64,000 nucleotides of DNA from Acheta domesticus (GCA_031308135.1 JAHLJT010008756.1:76801397-76865396); one strand, 5' to 3'. Counted from the first letter of the stretch, positions 1-62,329 are shown. Program-made: numbers and translations. Notes: generated from the sequence alone by a model not told the origin.

Positions 1-267
1 AGCGGGGTTACTACTACCCGTAATAGTTTCCTTTACCGACGCTTGTTGCGCAGAGAAGCTCGTTGCATGCTACGGTGCCACAGGGCGTACCATTGCCACC
101 AGTAGAAGACCTTGACACTACTGCCGTATACCGTCACCGTTAGCCTCAATGTTACAGTGGTTGCTATGTCCTTGGTAGTTAAAAAGCGACCTTAACTAAG
201 TAAAAAAGTATTTATTTTCCACGGTTAATTTTGAAATTTTCTTGAACCCATGAACGGGACCTCACAG
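1..267 (+). other. End of an upstream intron
   Basis: Non-coding in the esterase frame, with a stop at 243-245. Ends in a pyrimidine-containing stretch and CTCACAG. No promoter or signal-peptide exon could be recognised here. Confidence 0.6.
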
Positions 268-48831
<48,564 letters not shown>

Positions 48832-48853
48832 TGGAAAAAGTACTAGGTGTCCA

Positions 48854-48859
48854 AATAAA
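48854..48859 (+). promoter_or_regulatory. Poly(A) signal of the carboxylesterase
   Basis: AATAAA lies 23 bases after the esterase stop codon, in CCAAATAAAAATAATG. A short 3' UTR is implied, but a more distal site cannot be excluded. Confidence 0.55.
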
Positions 48860-50320
48860 AATAATGTAAATGTGGGAAAACCTCATAAGCTTTAAGACTC
48901 CCATTCTTCATACGAACCTTATCAGAACTTTAAACACTATGTTATTAATATTGACCATTTCTAAAAATGTTTAATATTGAATAACATGTATCGCAAAGAA
49001 TTTGTTTGACAACATAATTTATTATAGATCATTCTGCCTTGAATTACTCTCATTGTCTCATTAGTTGATCGAATTTCTAGTTCTGTAGACTGATGTCTCA
49101 GAAATTGCAAGGTTTCTATCTATAATGGACTTAAAATATATCAATCAAACAAAAGTTCCTACGTAAATATATATTCCAAATATTTAAACTAGACCGAAAA
49201 TGTGTAACTTGACTTAATACTCCATAAAGCTTCAATACTCAAATAAAGCCTATCACACATCACATCACCAAGTTATCCCATAATTTTTATAACAATTTTC
49301 CATCAATTACACAACTATCCCAATATAACCTAGACAAAGCACCAAGAAACTCAACCAGAATAAAAAATAGATTTCCCAAGCATGTTTTTTATAAACAATT
49401 TGCAAATTTGGATGATTCCTTGTGAGGTGCTCAGTGGGTTTCTTCTCCCTAAGAAATAGTTGTAAAGAAGTAATAGTTTAGTTTTTTAATGTAGATAATA
49501 AACATCAAAAAAATGTGAGAAAGTTTTTAATGTTAAACTGAGCCATGTATCATAGTCAAAATAATAAAAATTATTTTTAAAAAACTCCATAAAAATTATG
49601 ACGTATCATTTTCACATTCTCTTGACAATAACCATTGACAATTTCTTATTGCAAAATTAATAAGCTAACTGTACTCTCACATTAATACGACCGTACAAAG
49701 TAATATTCCTTTATGCACTCTCAAAGGATGCGTAAAACAGATATAAAGACAAAAAATAGAATTATATATCTGTTCTCTTTATTCAAGTAATAGCCCAACA
49801 TCATTTCCAGGCATGTAGTAGGTTCAGTTAATGTATTAGCAATACTATTATTATTATTAATAATATTTATTATATTAATATTATTATTATTATTAATAAT
49901 AATAGTTCTAATACATTATTATTTTTATACACATACATACATATAACGCTAAGGATGACAACGACTTTGAAACATTTGTCAGACAACACAATTTCTAAAC
50001 GAGCTACTGCTGGATACAGAATTACACTCTCCAAGAGTGCGTAAAACAAGTATAAAGACAAAAAATAGAATTATATAATTAATTTTCTAAAAAGTACAAG
50101 TTAACTTTGTTAGATACCCCATACCAAAGCAGGGAAAACACGCACAGAATCTCCAAATCTAAACTGACTACTTTTTATTGTTACGCACGCACAGTGCCAA
50201 ACCATTATAAAGAAACCAGTTCGGTCGATCTGGTCGGTCGAAGTTCGATTTGTTGAAGCTAGTTTCGCGTAAGAAAAATTAAGCGACTCTGATCAGTTTC
50301 TTTGATGCAAAATACCTCTT
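48860..50320. other. Intergenic AT-rich DNA
   Basis: Nothing coding is seen. An A+T-only (ATT)n region at 49842-49922 is partly palindromic, and the phrase GATATAAAGACAAAAAATAGAATTATAT occurs on both sides of it (49739 and, varied, 50050), so a ~310-bp direct repeat is possible. Confidence 0.5.
49842..49922. repeat. (ATT)n/(AAT)n simple repeat
   Basis: Alternating TTA and AAT runs that can fold back on themselves. Confidence 0.8.
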
Positions 50321-50419
50321 TTGAAGGCAGTGGCGGGTGAAGTTTATTTCGAGAGAAGCAATTACATTTTGGATGAAATATTTTTAAATTTTCACGCGGA
50401 TCTGACGACAAATGGATAA

Positions 50420-51400
50420 TTTAAACCACTTATAAGAGGTTCTCGATACTCATACACAGTTTGAACTAATCTACTATTGTAAATCCATCTTGTGAGAGCT
50501 GCTGTTGGAAGCCTATTTTAACCTCATTGTCTAGTGCATGGCAATGTTTAGGAGATTGTGAGAAAAATGTTGATAGACCAGTTAAAGTTTTGAAAAACAT
50601 TTTTCATCCTTTAATTTTGGAAAATGAGATAATATCAAATTTAATGTATGAGCAAAACAGTGCATTAGGGTATATCTGTTTCACTTTAACCTGTAGCCCG
50701 TTTAAACAACTAGCCATCATCTCAGCACCATCATAATTTTGTGCAAGAAGTTTTGATTCATATTTTAAATCTTCAACAATATATCTTACAATTCTGAATG
50801 AAGCTTCAAAACTTCTGCCGTTTTGTCTGAAGAGATATCTTGGAACATTAGGAATCTCTCTGCAACATTTCCTTCCGCATTTAAATAACGCACTACTTTA
50901 GACAATTGGCTTAGATTTCCAACATCTGTACTCTCATCTAATACATGGCAACGAAATTACTATTATTTATTGTTTAATGTTATGACAAACATTTATAACT
51001 GAAGATACGTCATTTTGAATAAAATTTGAAGTACCAACAAATACAGATGAATTCTCGAGATGCTGAGAGAAAAGCGGATCATGTTTTGTTATTAAGAGTA
51101 CCAAAACTTTAAAGTTCCCTATATTCTGTGGAATCAAATGACTCATCATGTCCTCGAAAACTGAGTTCGGGGAATCCTAGAAAGCACTTAACATCAATGA
51201 ATCTCTTCAATGTTTCGTGTTTTTTCTCACAGTTTCGTTATGTTTCTGGTGCTATATTTTCATCTGTTCATCTAAAGCGTGATCAATCCTTCGTGTTGAA
51301 TTAAAAATTTTTAACTTCAAAATGCTGGTCAAATGATTTCTACAACTTGAATGTCTTTTCACTACCTTGTGTAAATTATTTAAATCAGGAGGTAATTATT
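50420..51400 (-). pseudogene. hAT-type transposase relic (ZMYM1-like, DUF4371 region)
   Basis: On the - strand, descending: LDEQMKI, HQKHNETVRKNTKH and FPELSFRGHDES. Then a DPLFSQHLEN / NFIQNDVSSVINVC segment, LLAQNYDGAEMMASCLNGLQ, and finally FSQSPKHCHALDNEVK. These follow the order of the DUF4371/hAT proteins usually named zinc finger MYM-type 1-like (expected: SFRGHDES, IQNELI, YDGASxMSGxxNGLQ, FFxxSxKRxxxLD). Many stops and frameshifts. The N-terminal zinc finger and C-terminal dimerisation region are not seen. Confidence 0.75.
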
Positions 51401-51479
51401 TAAAGTTTCAACGAAGCCTTGACAGATTTGGAGCTCAAGAAAATAAGAACTCGAAGAAATAATAAATTAATACCACTGA

Positions 51480-51720
51480 ACCCATAAGCACATACGGCGT
51501 CCACCTTACGCGCGCTGGGAGTCACGTTGTACGCAACTGGCCGATTGCTTCCAAAGTCGACCTTGACTGACTGAGCCCACGCGCGCCCACCTCACGCGCC
51601 AGTATATAGGTCCCTCCATGTAAGAAAAGACCCTAAAAATTCTACATGGCGGAGTTTCGGCACCGCCAACCTCATCGAAATGAAACGCAAAAGATACCGA
51701 CGCGGCGTGTTTAAATACAC
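51480..51720. promoter_or_regulatory. CpG-rich segment with TATA-like box beside the hAT relic
   Basis: GC- and CG-rich (TTACGCGCGCTGGGAG, CACGCGCGCCCACCTCACGCG) within very AT-rich DNA, with CAGTATATAGGTCCC near 51600. It lies just upstream of the hAT relic's N-terminal side, so it may be the element's 5' promoter. A promoter for an unseen + strand transcript is the alternative. Confidence 0.35.
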
Positions 51721-52713
51721 GTAATGTCCTTCAGAAAGGCAGATTTGCTGAAATCATTTTATTTATGTTTTTTGACTTATAAATCGCAACAAGTATATGG
51801 TAACAATTTTATTTATAATTTTCATATGGAAATAAAATCTTCGCAATTTTCATAATCTTGTTTAAACTGAAGAATATACGAAATAGTAGAATCTCATTTA
51901 TAATAAAAACTAATATAAATGTCATAATCAGAGGATGCATGGAATAAAGATGAAATTAAATGCAAGGCTCAAAATAGCTTTAATTTTGAAGCAATACGCA
52001 GTGTAATGAAATAAAATTATACTTCACTGACTCGAAATTTCTGTATCATAATGATTTTATACACATAACATTAACACCTGACTGTGATGAGAACTTATCA
52101 AAAGAATGAACGTATTCATTGTACAGAAATGACAAATGTTTGAAATTTAGTGAACCGGATATCTGAATTCATTTAACTTTAAAGGTTTAGTAAAAGAATA
52201 ATTTATGCACGATAGGTGGGTTAGATTTTAATAACAAATTGCAAGGGCAGTCATTAAACAATGGTCCACAGCAATTATCTTCACTTTTATCATTGAATTT
52301 TTACACGAATTTTAGTTCCTAATTGCCCCTGGGCTTACAAACATACATTTCATTGTTGCATTTATCTTACGCGATTGGAGAACACCAGGGAAAATAAAGA
52401 AATAAGTATGCTACCGTTATAACATTACCATATATAAAACAAATTAAATAAAATATTCAGTTAATCCTAAATTGGGTTTTCTAAAAATTTTTATTAAAAG
52501 TAAATATCCAGCAATTTGGTTGACTCTGTAAATTACTTGAAACACATCCTAATAATCAGTATAACGGCTGAGGGCCAATTTCTAGCATATATACAGAAAC
52601 ATATGACAAAATAATGGAGGTATTGAATTTCGCAATAGTGATAATATATAGAAATAATTCCAATTTTATAAAATGAAAAATATTCCTTTAAACACTGCAA
52701 TCCTGGAACAAAG

Positions 52714-52829
52714 AAAAAAATGCCTTTTTACTGAATTTTTAATGAATTAAACATTAGATTCTGCATCTAATGTATACTGCAGTATCTAATATTCAGTTCA
52801 TGATAAATTCAATAAAAAGGCATTTTTTT
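52714..52829. mobile_element. Fold-back element, ~116 bp
   Basis: Arm AAAAAAATGCCTTTTTACTG is inverted at AATAAAAAGGCATTTTTTT, and the pairing continues through ATTAGATTCTGCA / TGCAGTATCTAAT to a short loop. This is nearly the whole length of a long hairpin, either a tiny MITE or a hairpin-RNA source. Confidence 0.65.
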
Positions 52830-53396
52830 ACAATAACAACAATATTTGAGAAAATAGTAACATTCAACCAATAATGTTCTTCAAAGGAAAAAACACAACA
52901 GAAAGTTTGGAAAAATGTACATTAATAAATAAAAATTTGCATTCTCGTTCTCACAAACCTTTCAACATACCAATTCTATTTAAAATCTCTTTTCCTATAC
53001 AAATATACTACGACATCTCCAACACACAATGACACATAATCTATATTATCTTACTCTGATACATTAAAACAAAGCTCTTCTACTTCAAATTATACATCTT
53101 TAATTTCCAACATAGTTCAAGAAATTATTTCTACAATTATCCCACAAATTCTGACTTTATTACAAAACATCCTTCCTCCACTTTTTAATGTCTATTAATA
53201 CAAATACTATTACACTAATAAAATGGAATTCAAATGGTCTAAAATGACAATGAAATCTTTTTCATCCCCGTTCTTTCTTAATATTGGCATGGGATGTATT
53301 TCTAAAACACATCTAATCCAAGGAGAAAAACTACTCTTAAAATATTATAATATTTATAGAAATGATACAATTTCTGACCATGCTTCTGTGGTGTAG

Positions 53397-53397
53397 C

Positions 53398-53445
<48 letters not shown>
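53397..53445 (+). repeat. (AAT)n microsatellite
   Basis: About 16 AAT units. Confidence 0.95.
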
Positions 53446-53447
<2 letters not shown>

Positions 53448-53937
53448 ATTCTATATTTCATCAACAAATATTTTTGTCTATAACTAAATTTCATAATTAT
53501 AGCTTCACAAATTAAATTAAGTAACACTACTTACTCTCTATATTCAATTTGTAAACCCCCAAACACACCCATTCCTTCTCAAATTTATAATCCAATTTTT
53601 CAAACTTCGAATCCAGTGATACACTTAGAAGATTTGAAAAGCAAAAAACACTTCTTAGAGATGCAACTCATCAAATCCCCAAGGTATTCATTTGCAACAA
53701 ATATATCATTCAAAATAATTTAGTCGTATGTACTCCCTTCAAACAAACTTACTACTCTAATCACAACATTATAATACCAAATATTTTATGTTCAATTATT
53801 ACAAAAAATGTAAATCTACAATGCTTTCAATCTTCACTTTCTGAATTTGATTTTTTATCATCTTCTTATTAAAATGTTTTAATTTATCACTATTAAAGAT
53901 GAATTATTGCCTTCATAACATAATATGTATAACCTGG

Positions 53938-53965
53938 ATATATATATATATATATAATATATAAT
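53938..53965 (+). repeat. (TA)n microsatellite
   Basis: TA run with a small interruption. Confidence 0.85.
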
Positions 53966-54548
53966 GTATAAACTGGAATATGTAACGTATTTACATAAAT
54001 TCACATTTTAATTTCCCAAAAAACAATAAATAGATAATACTAAAAAAAGTATAAAGAAACAGAAACATTAATTAAAACCATTTCTAGATGCTTACACATT
54101 ACACATTCAAACACACACATTAAACCTTCCCATTCATACTGTATCTCTCCCTACCTATTACTTAAATCTTATTAAATCCAAACATAATCTAAGACTTTTT
54201 GGCAAACAAACTCCTCCAAGAAAAATTAATAAGTTATCATGAACTATGAAAGTACCACTATGAATTAGAAAAATTTCAAAATTATATTGCACGAATAACA
54301 CCAACATTAACAAAATGTTATTCTCCTGATCCAATATAAAACAACAGTCTACATCAGAATCTCCCTACATCAATTTTCAACAATCAAATCAGATTAAACT
54401 TGTAATGCAGAAATTGAGTTTTTTTTCTCTTTTCCACATTACTTGGTCCCTTCACAAAATTTGAATATTCACAAAGCTTCAGGAAATGATTTTATTTCAA
54501 ACAAAAGGATCAAAGGACTTAATTTAGAAATTTCTAAATTATTTCTTT

Positions 54549-54965
54549 GCAATTTAATTGCCACCAAATAACATAGCACATCGTAATACATCACATTGTA
54601 ATAATGTGATACATGTTTCACTCACATGTTAACTCATTAACAGCATATTCATTTAATTCAGTAAGCAACCACCTACATCAGAATTTAATTCTGGTATATC
54701 CATAAAAATATATATATACAATGCATTCAATACCCTGGTTCATTATGTACAATTGAACAAGATGTAAGCACAGATAAAAAAAGAAATTTAATTGCCACCA
54801 AATAACAAAGCACATCGATCATAAACATTAAATATTAGTGACTCCCATGTCAAAGTTCAGAAGGCCATAATTGCATATCTGAAACAAGTAGTAATGTAAT
54901 ATATGTTTCACTCACATGTTAACTCATTAAAAGCATATTCACTTAATTCACTAAGCAACCGTATT
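54549..54965 (+). repeat. Local direct repeat
   Basis: TTTAATTGCCACCAAATAAC occurs at 54553 and 54787. CATGTTTCACTCACATGTTAACTCATTAA is followed by GCATATTC and AAGCAACC at about 54612 and again near 54902. The changing offset (~234 then ~290) implies an indel after duplication. Confidence 0.75.
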
Positions 54966-54969
54966 TCAT

Positions 54970-57900
54970 CTGAACAGAAAAACTGAAGCACTGACAGGAA
55001 CGGCTGACAATAATATGAGTAATGTTGAAATAAATTAATTTTAAATTAAATTAATTTGTATTCTTAATTAGTTTTTTCCTTGTTGCTTTGAGGCAACACT
55101 TTTTATTTTAGGGCACATCTGCAACATTGAAGTACATGCTTAGAGAGCTTAATGATATGTTTAATAGTGATACAATAATGAAATGACAATGAGAACTTAA
55201 TGCATATAGACCTTAATATGTACATATTTGTCGCAAGTGTATCAATATCACAGTAAACCTTATTGCTTATTCACTTATTTCACTTTGCTTGCACTTCATA
55301 TGTTCTTGAACTAAACAAAATAAAGTTCTGTTAGGAACGACTGACTGAAAAATGAGAATTTTTTTTAATTTAAAAAAAAATTGTCTTAAATTCCCAATCC
55401 AGTAATTTCGGCACTCACATTCTAAAAATCACTGGGGACCAACATGTACTTTTAATTTGATTGTGGGTAGCTGCTACAAGGTGTCAAGTGTTTAAGGTTA
55501 AGTTTCTGCAATATCAACAATTTTGCATAACCTTCTTCCATTGAATTTTTCCACATTTCTGACGTGACATGGTAACAAATTTTTGTAATTCCCTTTCTTT
55601 TCATATGTTATGAAAAAATAGCCACCGTTGTATGATGTCTCTATAACATAGTAAGAAAATATTACTATGACAACAGACATGTTATCATGGTCTAATTCTT
55701 ATTACATGCAATAAGAATTCAATAATATTGTGACATTAATAGCTTACCTCTCACAATTTTCGCTACTTTCGCTAAGACGCTGCTGTCAGGAAGTTTTCTT
55801 TTCCAGAATTTTTTCCTTTCAGAAGAATTTTATCCACTCGTTAAGACCCTCATTTTCTGCGTAACTGGAGAGTTGTTTCTCGTATTACAAGACACTGATA
55901 ATAGTGCCACGCAAAATTTACAATATAAGTTACCCTCGGAAACAATCGCGCATTCGAAACGCAATGTAATAGCTTTTAAATAAGAAATACGGGGTCGAGT
56001 TCGCTCGCGTAGGCTCTCAATGCAATTTTTTTTGCCGCTAGACGAGGAGTTGGCACAAACTTAAATTGTACGCACGCATGCCAGTCACCAGCCAGGGAAA
56101 AGTCCCTGACCGCAATGCTTCCATTACGTGGGGTATTTAAGTTAGGGTTGGCACCCACTTCCTCCAACTTTTATTCTAATCAAAAGTCCCTAAGCCAATG
56201 TAGTAAGTATGGCGGGTGATTTCCGGGAGGTTGGTATATTGGGTCATATCTTACGTGAAATAACTCATATCTGCTGATCACAGCTTTCCCATGAGACGCT
56301 GGATGCAGCCAGCCCAGCGCTTCCAAAGAGCTTTATAGGCGATCTCTACCCCATCTATTGCTGACAATAATAATTACGAACTCATTTTGGAAAGATACGA
56401 TTGTCGCACCCAATTTAAAATGATTTTACTTGGAATAAAAGTAAATGATTTTAAATTGCAAGTCAAGTGGTATATGCAGGAAACGATAGGGGAAGCAATG
56501 CTTTCCTTGCTCCTATTTTTTATCTGATACAATGTACTAATTTGATTTGTTTTGATGGTTTTTACATTAGAAAGGATTCTGACCTTACTTTAAGTCCGTC
56601 AATAATTAAAACGCATTTAAATCTCTCAACTTATTGTACAGATTCGTATTATACGATATTCCAGGGCTAATGTTTTTCACCATCATCAGGTCTTGTAAAA
56701 TCTACAGTAAAAAATAAAAAGGTTAAATATTTGTTTGCGTTTCTTTAGGATAAAACATTAATTGTAAAATTGATAAAACAGGGAAAATATTGATACAACA
56801 ATTAGGGATATTTCAGGTATGTATATGAGTTACCGAATGTCTTGGTTTAACTTATTGCTCTTTCAACAGTGTGCTATTTCGAGGAGTGAATATATTTTTA
56901 AACATATTACAAAAGTTAGAAACTTCTGAAAAAATGATGTAGAGCATGGGAAAAATACCTAATTTATTCAGTTCCAAACAATTGGTAATGATAACAAAAC
57001 TAGCTGTATATTGTGATATACCAAAGAATCCAACACAATTATAATTCGAGAAACATTTATTATTTTCAGTCATAAGTCCCCCTGTTATGCGGAAGGGACG
57101 AGTAACTGTATTTACGATCGGGAAAATATAAACAACATCCTGTCGTGGTATGTGTAGAATTTGGCCATGCGAAGCCTCATGTAGACGGCCATTGGAAACA
57201 CAGGTGGGGTGCATAGACCGGAAAATATGGAAAAATTATAAATAATGAAATTGGAGTTGAGGATCTGGTCGGTAGGTAGACAAACGCTCTCTGATTTTGG
57301 ACATCTTACGAAAAACATCGCTCTAGTTCTAGCAGCCCAACGATCTGCATCGAACTTAGTTTTTGTTTATCCAATGAGGAGTCACATCGTATTTACTTTT
57401 CCGTATACATACGTATATACGGAATAATACACGTAGTACGGGGAATGTTATGAAATGCTGCGCGAAAAAAAATGGCGAATTTTCGGCAGAAAAAATTCAC
57501 TGCCGGGCCCTTATAACGAAATGGTAGGTAAATCCAGTCACTAAATGAAGCTAAAATCCCCTAACACGTGGTATTGTAACGATTCATAAAACCTTTACTC
57601 AATGAATATAGGTAATAAATGATGCAATTTCTTTCTTTCTCCCCAACTTGGGAGTCAGACCTATTCGTGCTTATAAAATCACGTAAGCAGGTATTTGTTT
57701 TGGTACAATGGTCGCCAAATCCACAGGGCTAGTTTATTCGGCTATTTCCCAAAATATCAATTGCGTGTGACGTTCACACCCCCATCTTCGTGTTAATAAC
57801 AAATCTATATGTTCACTTACGAGTTGCAAGCTATTATCTGTTCCTTTTATCTACATTTGTATCACAGATCCGCAAAAACTCCTATATTGCCTAGGCCTGT

Positions 57901-58790
57901 GTTCCATTACAGTACAGATTTATATTTTACATGGGTCCGCGAAGTCATCCCTATACAGGTAACGAAATAATATTATAGTTGATCTTGGGAGCTTGAACCT
58001 CTTATCATATTCTTTTCTCTGCTATTTGACTTCTACTATCTACTGGAAAGAAAATAACACAGGTTTCAAATAATGTTGCCGAATCGTAATGTCGGTAGCT
58101 ATTTATCCGTAATTTGCCGATTCTCATCTCGCCGAAATAATGATCAGTAAACCCAGCTCTCGTTCTAATACACAGAATATAACAGCAAATACATATTTAA
58201 ACCCATTGACATAGAACAAATTATCTTAACAAAAAATCAACTTATTGCTCACACATTTATACATATGTTATATACAATATCATTCACGCGAGTGCACTGT
58301 TTTTAAAAACTGAAAATTTCCAATAGCCATTTTGCTTTACTCTAAACAGTTACTCGCAATCAAGAGCCTTGCTATTAATGTTATGATGATGAATATTGTC
58401 CATTCCCTGGTGTCGTTCAGTTGATCCTGAAGTAGCGTCCCCGTCCATTGCTAAAGCCGTATCCAAAGTCCACGACCAAATCCATACCATTTCTTCAATT
58501 TCGAAAATCAAGAAAATACACTCCCGGACTAATATTTCGCCGTTTGAAACATCATTTTCGAAATCCTTTACACATTTATAAGATTTGAAACGAATTAAAC
58601 AAAACTTAAAAACTCAAATTACGGCCTGATGTTGCCTCTCCAAAATCACAAACTCGTCTGAATCTTATGCATTGTTGCATACACTTTGCACCGCGCAGTT
58701 TAAAGGACATTCGTTCCCTTTTGTCAAATACGCTGTGCTTTTATACTTTCTATTTTACAAATGTCTTTATATTTCTCATATTTTCTTCGT
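54970..58790. other. Unclassified intergenic DNA
   Basis: AT-rich with two more complex blocks (55980-56240 and 57440-57590). The second is a partial copy of the 16950-17640 family (GGCGAATTTTCGGCAG, AAATCCAGTCACTAAATGAA, CCCTAACACGTGGTA). The first has a 63-codon - strand frame that I do not recognise. Confidence 0.5.
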
Positions 58791-58799
58791 TATAATAAT

Positions 58800-59740
58800 A
58801 TAAGCGGGAGAAGTTGGAAAGGAAGCATAAAATTTATCTGAGAGACGAAGGATCCAGTATCTTAGAGGAAGAAAACATATCCTCGAATATTTGATCGTTT
58901 CTTATGAACAAGGAGGTTTTCAATGCTTTCCTTAAATATTTATTTTGTATAATCTCTAATTTTTGAATATGAGTTTCGCTGCACCACCCCAAATTGGGCA
59001 TGCATAAGTCAACGAAGGGAGAATTATGTATTTAAATATAATGAATGCAGAATGTATAGAGAAGTGAGAATTTTGATTCAGAAATGGATGTAATTTTAAA
59101 CGCTTGATATTAGTTTTCTTTATTACTGATAAAATATGTGATTTCCAAGTTAATTTAGTATCTAGTTGTAATCCAAGAGAGGTAAATAAAGTATTAGCAG
59201 GTATCCAAGGAATTGCTTTACAGTTAATAATAAGAGAACATATAGGAGAGATTCGTTTTAAAGAAAATATTTTTGCTTCTGACTTTTGATTGTTTATCTT
59301 TATTTGACAATTATTGTATCAAGCGAAAAGAACACTTAAATCATCTTGTAAATTATCATGTCCTCTTATAATGTAAGAATAAGAAGAATATAAATAAATG
59401 TCATCAGCAAAGAATCCTATTTGTGAATTAATTAAATGAGGAATATCTGAAATATAAATATTAAAAAGGATAGTCAAGAGAGAAGAACATTGAGGTAACC
59501 CTGCCTGGATATTATAGTCAGTAGAAAAAATGTTAACTTGAAATTGAAATTTACGATACAATAGAAAACTTAATAATTTATTTTGTAAATAAATAGAAAA
59601 TCCAAATAATCTAAGTTTATAAAGTAAACCATCATACCATACTATATCAAACGCTTTTTCAACATTAAAAATAACGCAACATTTTTGTTTACTTCATTTA
59701 AATGTTTTAATTTTTACTAATCTCTCATCTATATATAGTT
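58800..59740 (-). pseudogene. Jockey-type non-LTR retrotransposon reverse-transcriptase relic
   Basis: Reading down from 59735: CCVIFNVEKAFDIVWYDGLL (RT motif A with catalytic Asp), then IQAGLPQCSSLLTILFNIYI (motif B), GFFADDIYLYS (motif C, F-A-D-D) and KINNQKSEAKIFS. Then LGLQLDTKLTWKSHI and LPSLTYACPIWGGAA of the thumb region. Only one stop (TGA where Trp is expected, at 59319-59321) interrupts ~250 codons before TAG at ~58956. No endonuclease domain or 5' part is seen upstream. Confidence 0.8.
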
Positions 59741-59819
59741 AAATTGATGGGAGGGAACTCTGGAGCTAACGAAAACTTGCGCAGATGTTACGTCTCCCCC
59801 GCATGTCATGTATAGTTTT

Positions 59820-61500
59820 TACTGTTCTCTCAATAAATAAATAAAAAATCAATCTAATCACCTATTTTTTTGAAAACTTCCACTACTCTTTTATGCTTTT
59901 GTGAAAATTATTCTTCTCTGAAAGAATTACAAATTCTTTAAATAAAACAACAATGAAAGACAATTGTGTTAATCGTCATTACGTCCAGCAGATATTCATT
60001 ACGTATTGTAAAAAATATTTCACAAAATATGTTATGGACCGCACATTTCCAACGCTTAAAATACGCACCTTCAGAGAAAAGAAGTCTAAGTTACTAGCTG
60101 AACCCAAAGGGATAACACAGGAGAGTGCGAAAGGAAAATAATTCACAAATATTAGGAAATAATTCTTTGGTAGTCGTTTATAAAAAAACACTCAAGAATG
60201 CAATTTAATCGCCAAAAAACATTCTTTAAGCATTCATTAAAAATCAAACAATTAATACCGCAAATTATAAATTGTAAAAGTTAGTGCGCAAACGATTTTA
60301 CTCCATATACATTCCACAAAGCAATGCTGTAAGTATTCGCTAGAGAATAACACACATACAGTGAGTGTTGAGGTTGTCATTTGGAGAAGCGAGGCAAGAT
60401 TATTGAGTATAAATTGAAATAAACGAAAGAAATATAGCAGTGAATCTACGAGAAAACGCCATGCACTCACGCATACGAAAAAGTTTTAGTGTGATAGTCC
60501 GTACTAAGACTTGATCAAGCCAAGGTTTCGGCCCTCATGCGACCTATCTCAGGGCGAAATATCCACTGTCATGGCCAAGGAAGATCGCCGAATGAAAGCT
60601 GAAACGTTGGCAACTATGCTTGGGACGCGTTGTCTCCCAGACAGCCTAGTTTCTATAAAAACTTTATAACCTTTCATTTAAAACCAAAAACAGAGATCGG
60701 AGAAGTGGTTACAGAGATAACGGTGTCTGCCATCTTTAATGGCGTCTCCCGACCACGTCTCGTAGGATCCTATACTTTTAGTATAGTTAGGTGTCATAGT
60801 TAAGAATTAGAAGAGAAACAGCGTTCGAAGAGTTTTAAACACTCGTGAGCCACTGCAGCCTCGTTTTTGAGTTGCTAACCCAAAACATTTATTGTTATCT
60901 TTATTGCTGCAGGTTTTAATTGAAAAATGAAGAACTGATTAAGCGATTGCTTCGAAGAGGAAAGGATACATATACGAGCTTCATTTGTAGTGTACAGTTT
61001 AAATAAGACCAGGAATATTTTGTGCACACCCGCAACTGTCGTCTTAATTATTACCTCTTTCCATTTTCAGTTTTTTCTGATCATCGCATGCTGAAAACTG
61101 CCTAAGCAAACTAAAAGAAAACTCGTGAGATCGAAATGTGAACTGAGTTTGAATGAATTTGTGAATGCGGGGAAATTGTACTGAGATAGGACATTAAAAT
61201 TTTGATATTTTGACATAGGACATTTTGAAATTGTAGAGAAATCAGAAAAAATGTTCAAATTACTGTGCTGCTTAGTGGCATGAAACAGAATATTTTAGAT
61301 AAAAAATGAATAAACAGTTTCAAGAGTTTCCTAACTTGTAAACTCCACGATTTTGCAAACAAATGCTCCATGATTTTGATAATGAATGATATCTTTCAAA
61401 TCCTTTTGAAACATTACTGATTTAAAAAATTGATATTACAAAACACACATTCTCCAGACATGTAAAAGATTTTCTTTACAAAAAATAAAGGGTGTCAAAC
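59820..61500. other. Unclassified intergenic DNA
   Basis: Contains a moderately GC-rich stretch at 60480-60780 (for example GCTGAAACGTTGGCAACTATG). It looks like a repeat fragment, but I cannot assign it. No gene is seen. Confidence 0.4.
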
Positions 61501-61539
61501 AAGTTCAGTAACATTTCAACGATAACATTTAACACGATC

Positions 61540-61860
61540 TGGCCTCCTGACAAAGAGATTCTTCTGGATGACAAAGCCCGCCATTCTACTGCAAGACAAA
61601 CGCAGTAGCTGTTATGCACATTTCATTAGGAATGCTTGGAACATCCGCCCTACAGTCCCGACCATGCCCCCTGTGACTTTCATCTGTTCGGGTCCCTAAA
61701 ATCTCATTTGGATGGCCGACGTTTTGAAAATGATGCCGTAAATCCGGAGGTCATACTTGACTCTGTCACCCATTAAAATATTTCTTTGCGGCCGACTTTC
61801 AAGGAAAGAGATGAGATACGTTTCGGAATGTACAGAGTGAATTTGTAGAAAAGTTAAATA
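61540..61860 (+). pseudogene. Mariner/Tc1-type transposase C-terminal relic
   Basis: ILLDDKARHSTA corresponds to the mariner LLHDNARPHTA motif with the second catalytic Asp. EHPPYSPDHAPCDFHLFGSL then LKSHLDGRRFENDA gives the third Asp block and the GGRRF motif. A stop follows ARQTQ, there is a frame change before EHPPYS, and the N-terminal half is missing. Confidence 0.8.
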
Positions 61861-62329
61861 CATTTCAGGAATTTACTTTGATTTTTATTGACTAAAAAGT
61901 TCACATATTTAGGCCGTTTTTGAATTTAGAGGCAGAAAAGAAACCCGAAAAATATGTTACTCCGCCACATACTTTATCGTGCCAAACTTTGACACTATAC
62001 GCCCTAGAGCCTTAACATTTTTTTTTTTTGAGTTCTTGTGAGGAACGCAAATTATGTTTTCTGTAACATCATTTGCAAAAAGGGACCCTTATTGAACGAT
62101 CTAACACATTTTTTTGTTTCTGACACTGCGCTACACGGGTTGCAAAAATCACTGAAAGTTATGTTCCAGTGTAAAGCTATTTTTCAGACGAGGCACTCAT
62201 TACCCGTCGCCCTAACGTTTACAAAAGTATTTCGTAATTAAAAAAAAACTTTATTTTTTTTAATTTCTACTTTCATTTCCAGATTAACAAGTGCAAGGAT
62301 ACTAGGTGAACGTGAAATGAGATTTGGGG

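Noticed and set aside
1..20. GGGGTTAC near the window start, similar to the piggyBac subterminal palindrome
   Set aside because: Only one arm matches and no piggyBac terminus or transposase sequence is nearby; treated as chance.
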